Shown one piece after another: positions 62,330 through 64,000 of a stretch of 64,000 nucleotides of DNA. A model generated the notes under the pieces. It worked only from the letters and a program-made list of their open reading frames with translations. It had not been told where the DNA came from and did no database searches. Position 1 is the stretch's first letter; every line of letters begins with the position of its first letter. A program made the translations under genes and the position numbers. Origin of the DNA: Dipylidium caninum (lineage: Eukaryota; Platyhelminthes; Cestoda; Cyclophyllidea; Dipylidiidae); contig QEYB01001046.1 in the NCBI GenBank assembly GCA_017562135.1, forward strand, positions 3,224,001-3,288,000. The letters are read 5' to 3'.

Positions 62330-62460
62330 CTGCTCAATGCGCCAAACAGAAGTGTGCTGCAATAAACTATCAAAAAGTATGCCAAGCCTGCACCGAAAAT
62401 GTGGGAGCCAACACTATTAATTCCACAGGTTCCCGCCACTACAAAGTTGAGCGATAAGGT
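62330..62460 (-). CDS. Candidate exon with a membrane segment
   Basis: An open minus-strand segment carries VVAGTCGINSVGSHIFGAGL and a hydrophobic run AYFLIVYCSTLLFGALS. It ends exactly at a perfect GTAAGT donor. The pattern H-x-x-G-A-G-x-A-F/Y with a following transmembrane helix faintly recalls the TMEM150/DRAM family. I could not find the neighbouring exons that would confirm this, so I assign no family. It may be the 3' part of a gene whose start lies beyond the right edge. Confidence 0.25.
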
Positions 62461-64000
62461 TCAGCCTTCTCCTACTACGAGCTGGCCACTGCGATCGGCG
62501 CGAAAACAGCCGGTGCGCGTGTCCGGACTGCAGTGGCAGTAGGATGCCGAGGTGGCAGACCGGCCGGCCAACACCAGTGGCATTCGTGGAAAAATGCGGA
62601 GTTAAGTATAGGATATGGGGAGAAATTATTATGCCAACTTTCCACTCGGTTCTTCCTCCCAACCAAGGCATCTTGGGGATTACCTGCGTCCATAGACAAG
62701 TATAAAATGTGTTTATGCGGACCAAGTGTATTTCTTTTGTTGCCCTGTTAAAAATTGGCCAATCAAAGTGCAACTTCGCCTCTAGCCCGGTCAATTCGGA
62801 GCGTCTGGTGTTTTCAGTGCACGTCTAACCCCGGAGAAAGTGCTTTAAGAAAAAGGCTAAGAAGTGTCCTCTGCCATGCTCGACGAGTACGACAATGTGG
62901 CTGAGCCACTCAACCAGTTCGTTCGTATAGACTTGGTCAGGTTCTTACAAGGAGTTTAATGCTAATCACGTGAAGATTCTTTTTATTACATCCTTTGCTT
63001 TTACAGCACCACGGGTTTAAGCCGAGAAGTTGTAAATCTACTCCACCAACCCTGTCTGAAATAGCAGTCCGTGAGGGCTCGCCTTCGAATATACAACCGA
63101 TTTCTATTTGTTCTCACAAATATCCCAATTCAATTGTTATGCCAGACTCATGCGCACAGAGAGGTGGAGGGCTGCAGAATTTAAAGTTAATTCGCCTCAT
63201 TGCGATGCGCCACGTGGGATGAATTCTTAGGAAAACGTTCGAAGTACTACCAGGAAATGGGGGGACCTAGAAGCCACCCTCTCTGTGTCTGCAAGGTACT
63301 TTCTTTCGTAGGGATGTCCGTCATGTACTCAGGTAATTATCGCCTTCTGACAACTGAGTTCCGCCAGCAAATCGTAGGTGTACGGGGAATAAGCCCTGAA
63401 TGGGGCTAACACGCCAGTTTTCCCCGTGAGGCAATGTGAGTGCGCAGCCACCGTTGGCCTTGCACTTCTAATAGGTGAAATAAGCCGAGACGAGCTAGGC
63501 AGCGCGCTGATTTCTTTCGGGACAATGCGGTGAATTGCTCACTTCTCTCTGCGAACGTCTCTGACCTCCTAAGCGCACCATATCGTCTTTCTTTTGAGGT
63601 TCTAGAAATTCGACTCTACCCCGTACTCCAGGAGCAAAACCCATGATGCTAAACTTAGGTTAACGCATATACATGGCAACATCGTTATAGAATGCAGAAA
63701 TTAATAAATGCCATGTACCGAAGGAGGCCTTTGATTATGAGAACGGCTACCAAGCATCAGAGCTTCAAATTGCCTTTTAACAATAAAGTCATTAGCAAGA
63801 TAACACTCTGAAAAGTAGCAATTTTTGAATTCACCCTCATAGCGTGCTGCTTCCTATGCTAGCATCGCACACGCGGGACGGCTCTGCGATGGGGACGCGA
63901 AAGGTTTCGGTGAGTGCAGCCACCCTCCGGCCTCGTCACCCCACACTCAGGCTGTCTGCCCTGACTCACTGTGCACTGCGGCCTCTCCGACAAGTCTCCG
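62461..64000. other. Right edge, no supported gene
   Basis: The minus strand at about 62754-62766 has another GATTGGCC element followed by AT-rich TATA-like sequence and an ATG near 62686. This resembles the promoters of genes A and B, but no signal-peptide exon follows. Other open frames here lack domain similarity or consistent splice sites. Confidence 0.35.

Overview
This is a eukaryotic, almost certainly metazoan, nuclear window. Genes are split into short exons with GT-AG introns, some only about 50 bp long, and the recognisable products are ciliary transport (IFT88), endosomal trafficking (FHIP family) and replication initiation (ORC4) proteins. Compact genes carrying several large flatworm-like secreted products make a parasitic flatworm (cestode-like) the best guess, but this is inference and no diagnostic marker was found. 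No rRNA, confident tRNA, CRISPR array or intact transposon was seen.

Layout: 1-10.9 kb is gene-poor, with a CpG-rich patch near 3.6-3.8 kb, two weak candidate secreted proteins on the minus strand and simple repeats. 10.95-18.05 kb (+) is a nearly complete 14-exon IFT88 gene. 19.0-28.2 kb (-) is an FHIP-family (RAI16-like, FAM160) gene convergent to IFT88. 29.85-30.17 kb (-) is a small secreted-protein gene. 33.0-35.3 kb (+) is the N-terminal and middle part of ORC4; its C-terminus was not found. 35.3-42.2 kb has no gene I can support.

42.3-61.7 kb (-) holds the most unusual content: two head-to-tail paralogous genes (called A and B here). Each has a signal peptide, a short Cys-rich exon, a cadherin-like repeat, several copies of an unnamed beta-rich repeat (hallmark VPAKS or similar), an F5/8C (discoidin)-like module, and a C-terminal module with an Asp-box (SxDxGxSW). 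They share exon phases, exon lengths and a CCAAT plus TATA promoter layout. Gene A contains about 3 kb of extra repeat exons that gene B lacks. Further pieces resembling one of their exons lie between the genes and upstream of B, so the array may extend beyond the window.

A cross-cutting feature is that IFT88, FHIP, ORC4, the small secreted gene and gene B all show apparent one-base insertions inside conserved exons. All are +1 and nearly all lengthen a short run of identical bases. Assembly insertion errors are the simplest explanation; real frameshifts are the alternative. Exon boundaries marked with exact coordinates were checked for splice signal and reading phase by hand; others are approximate.
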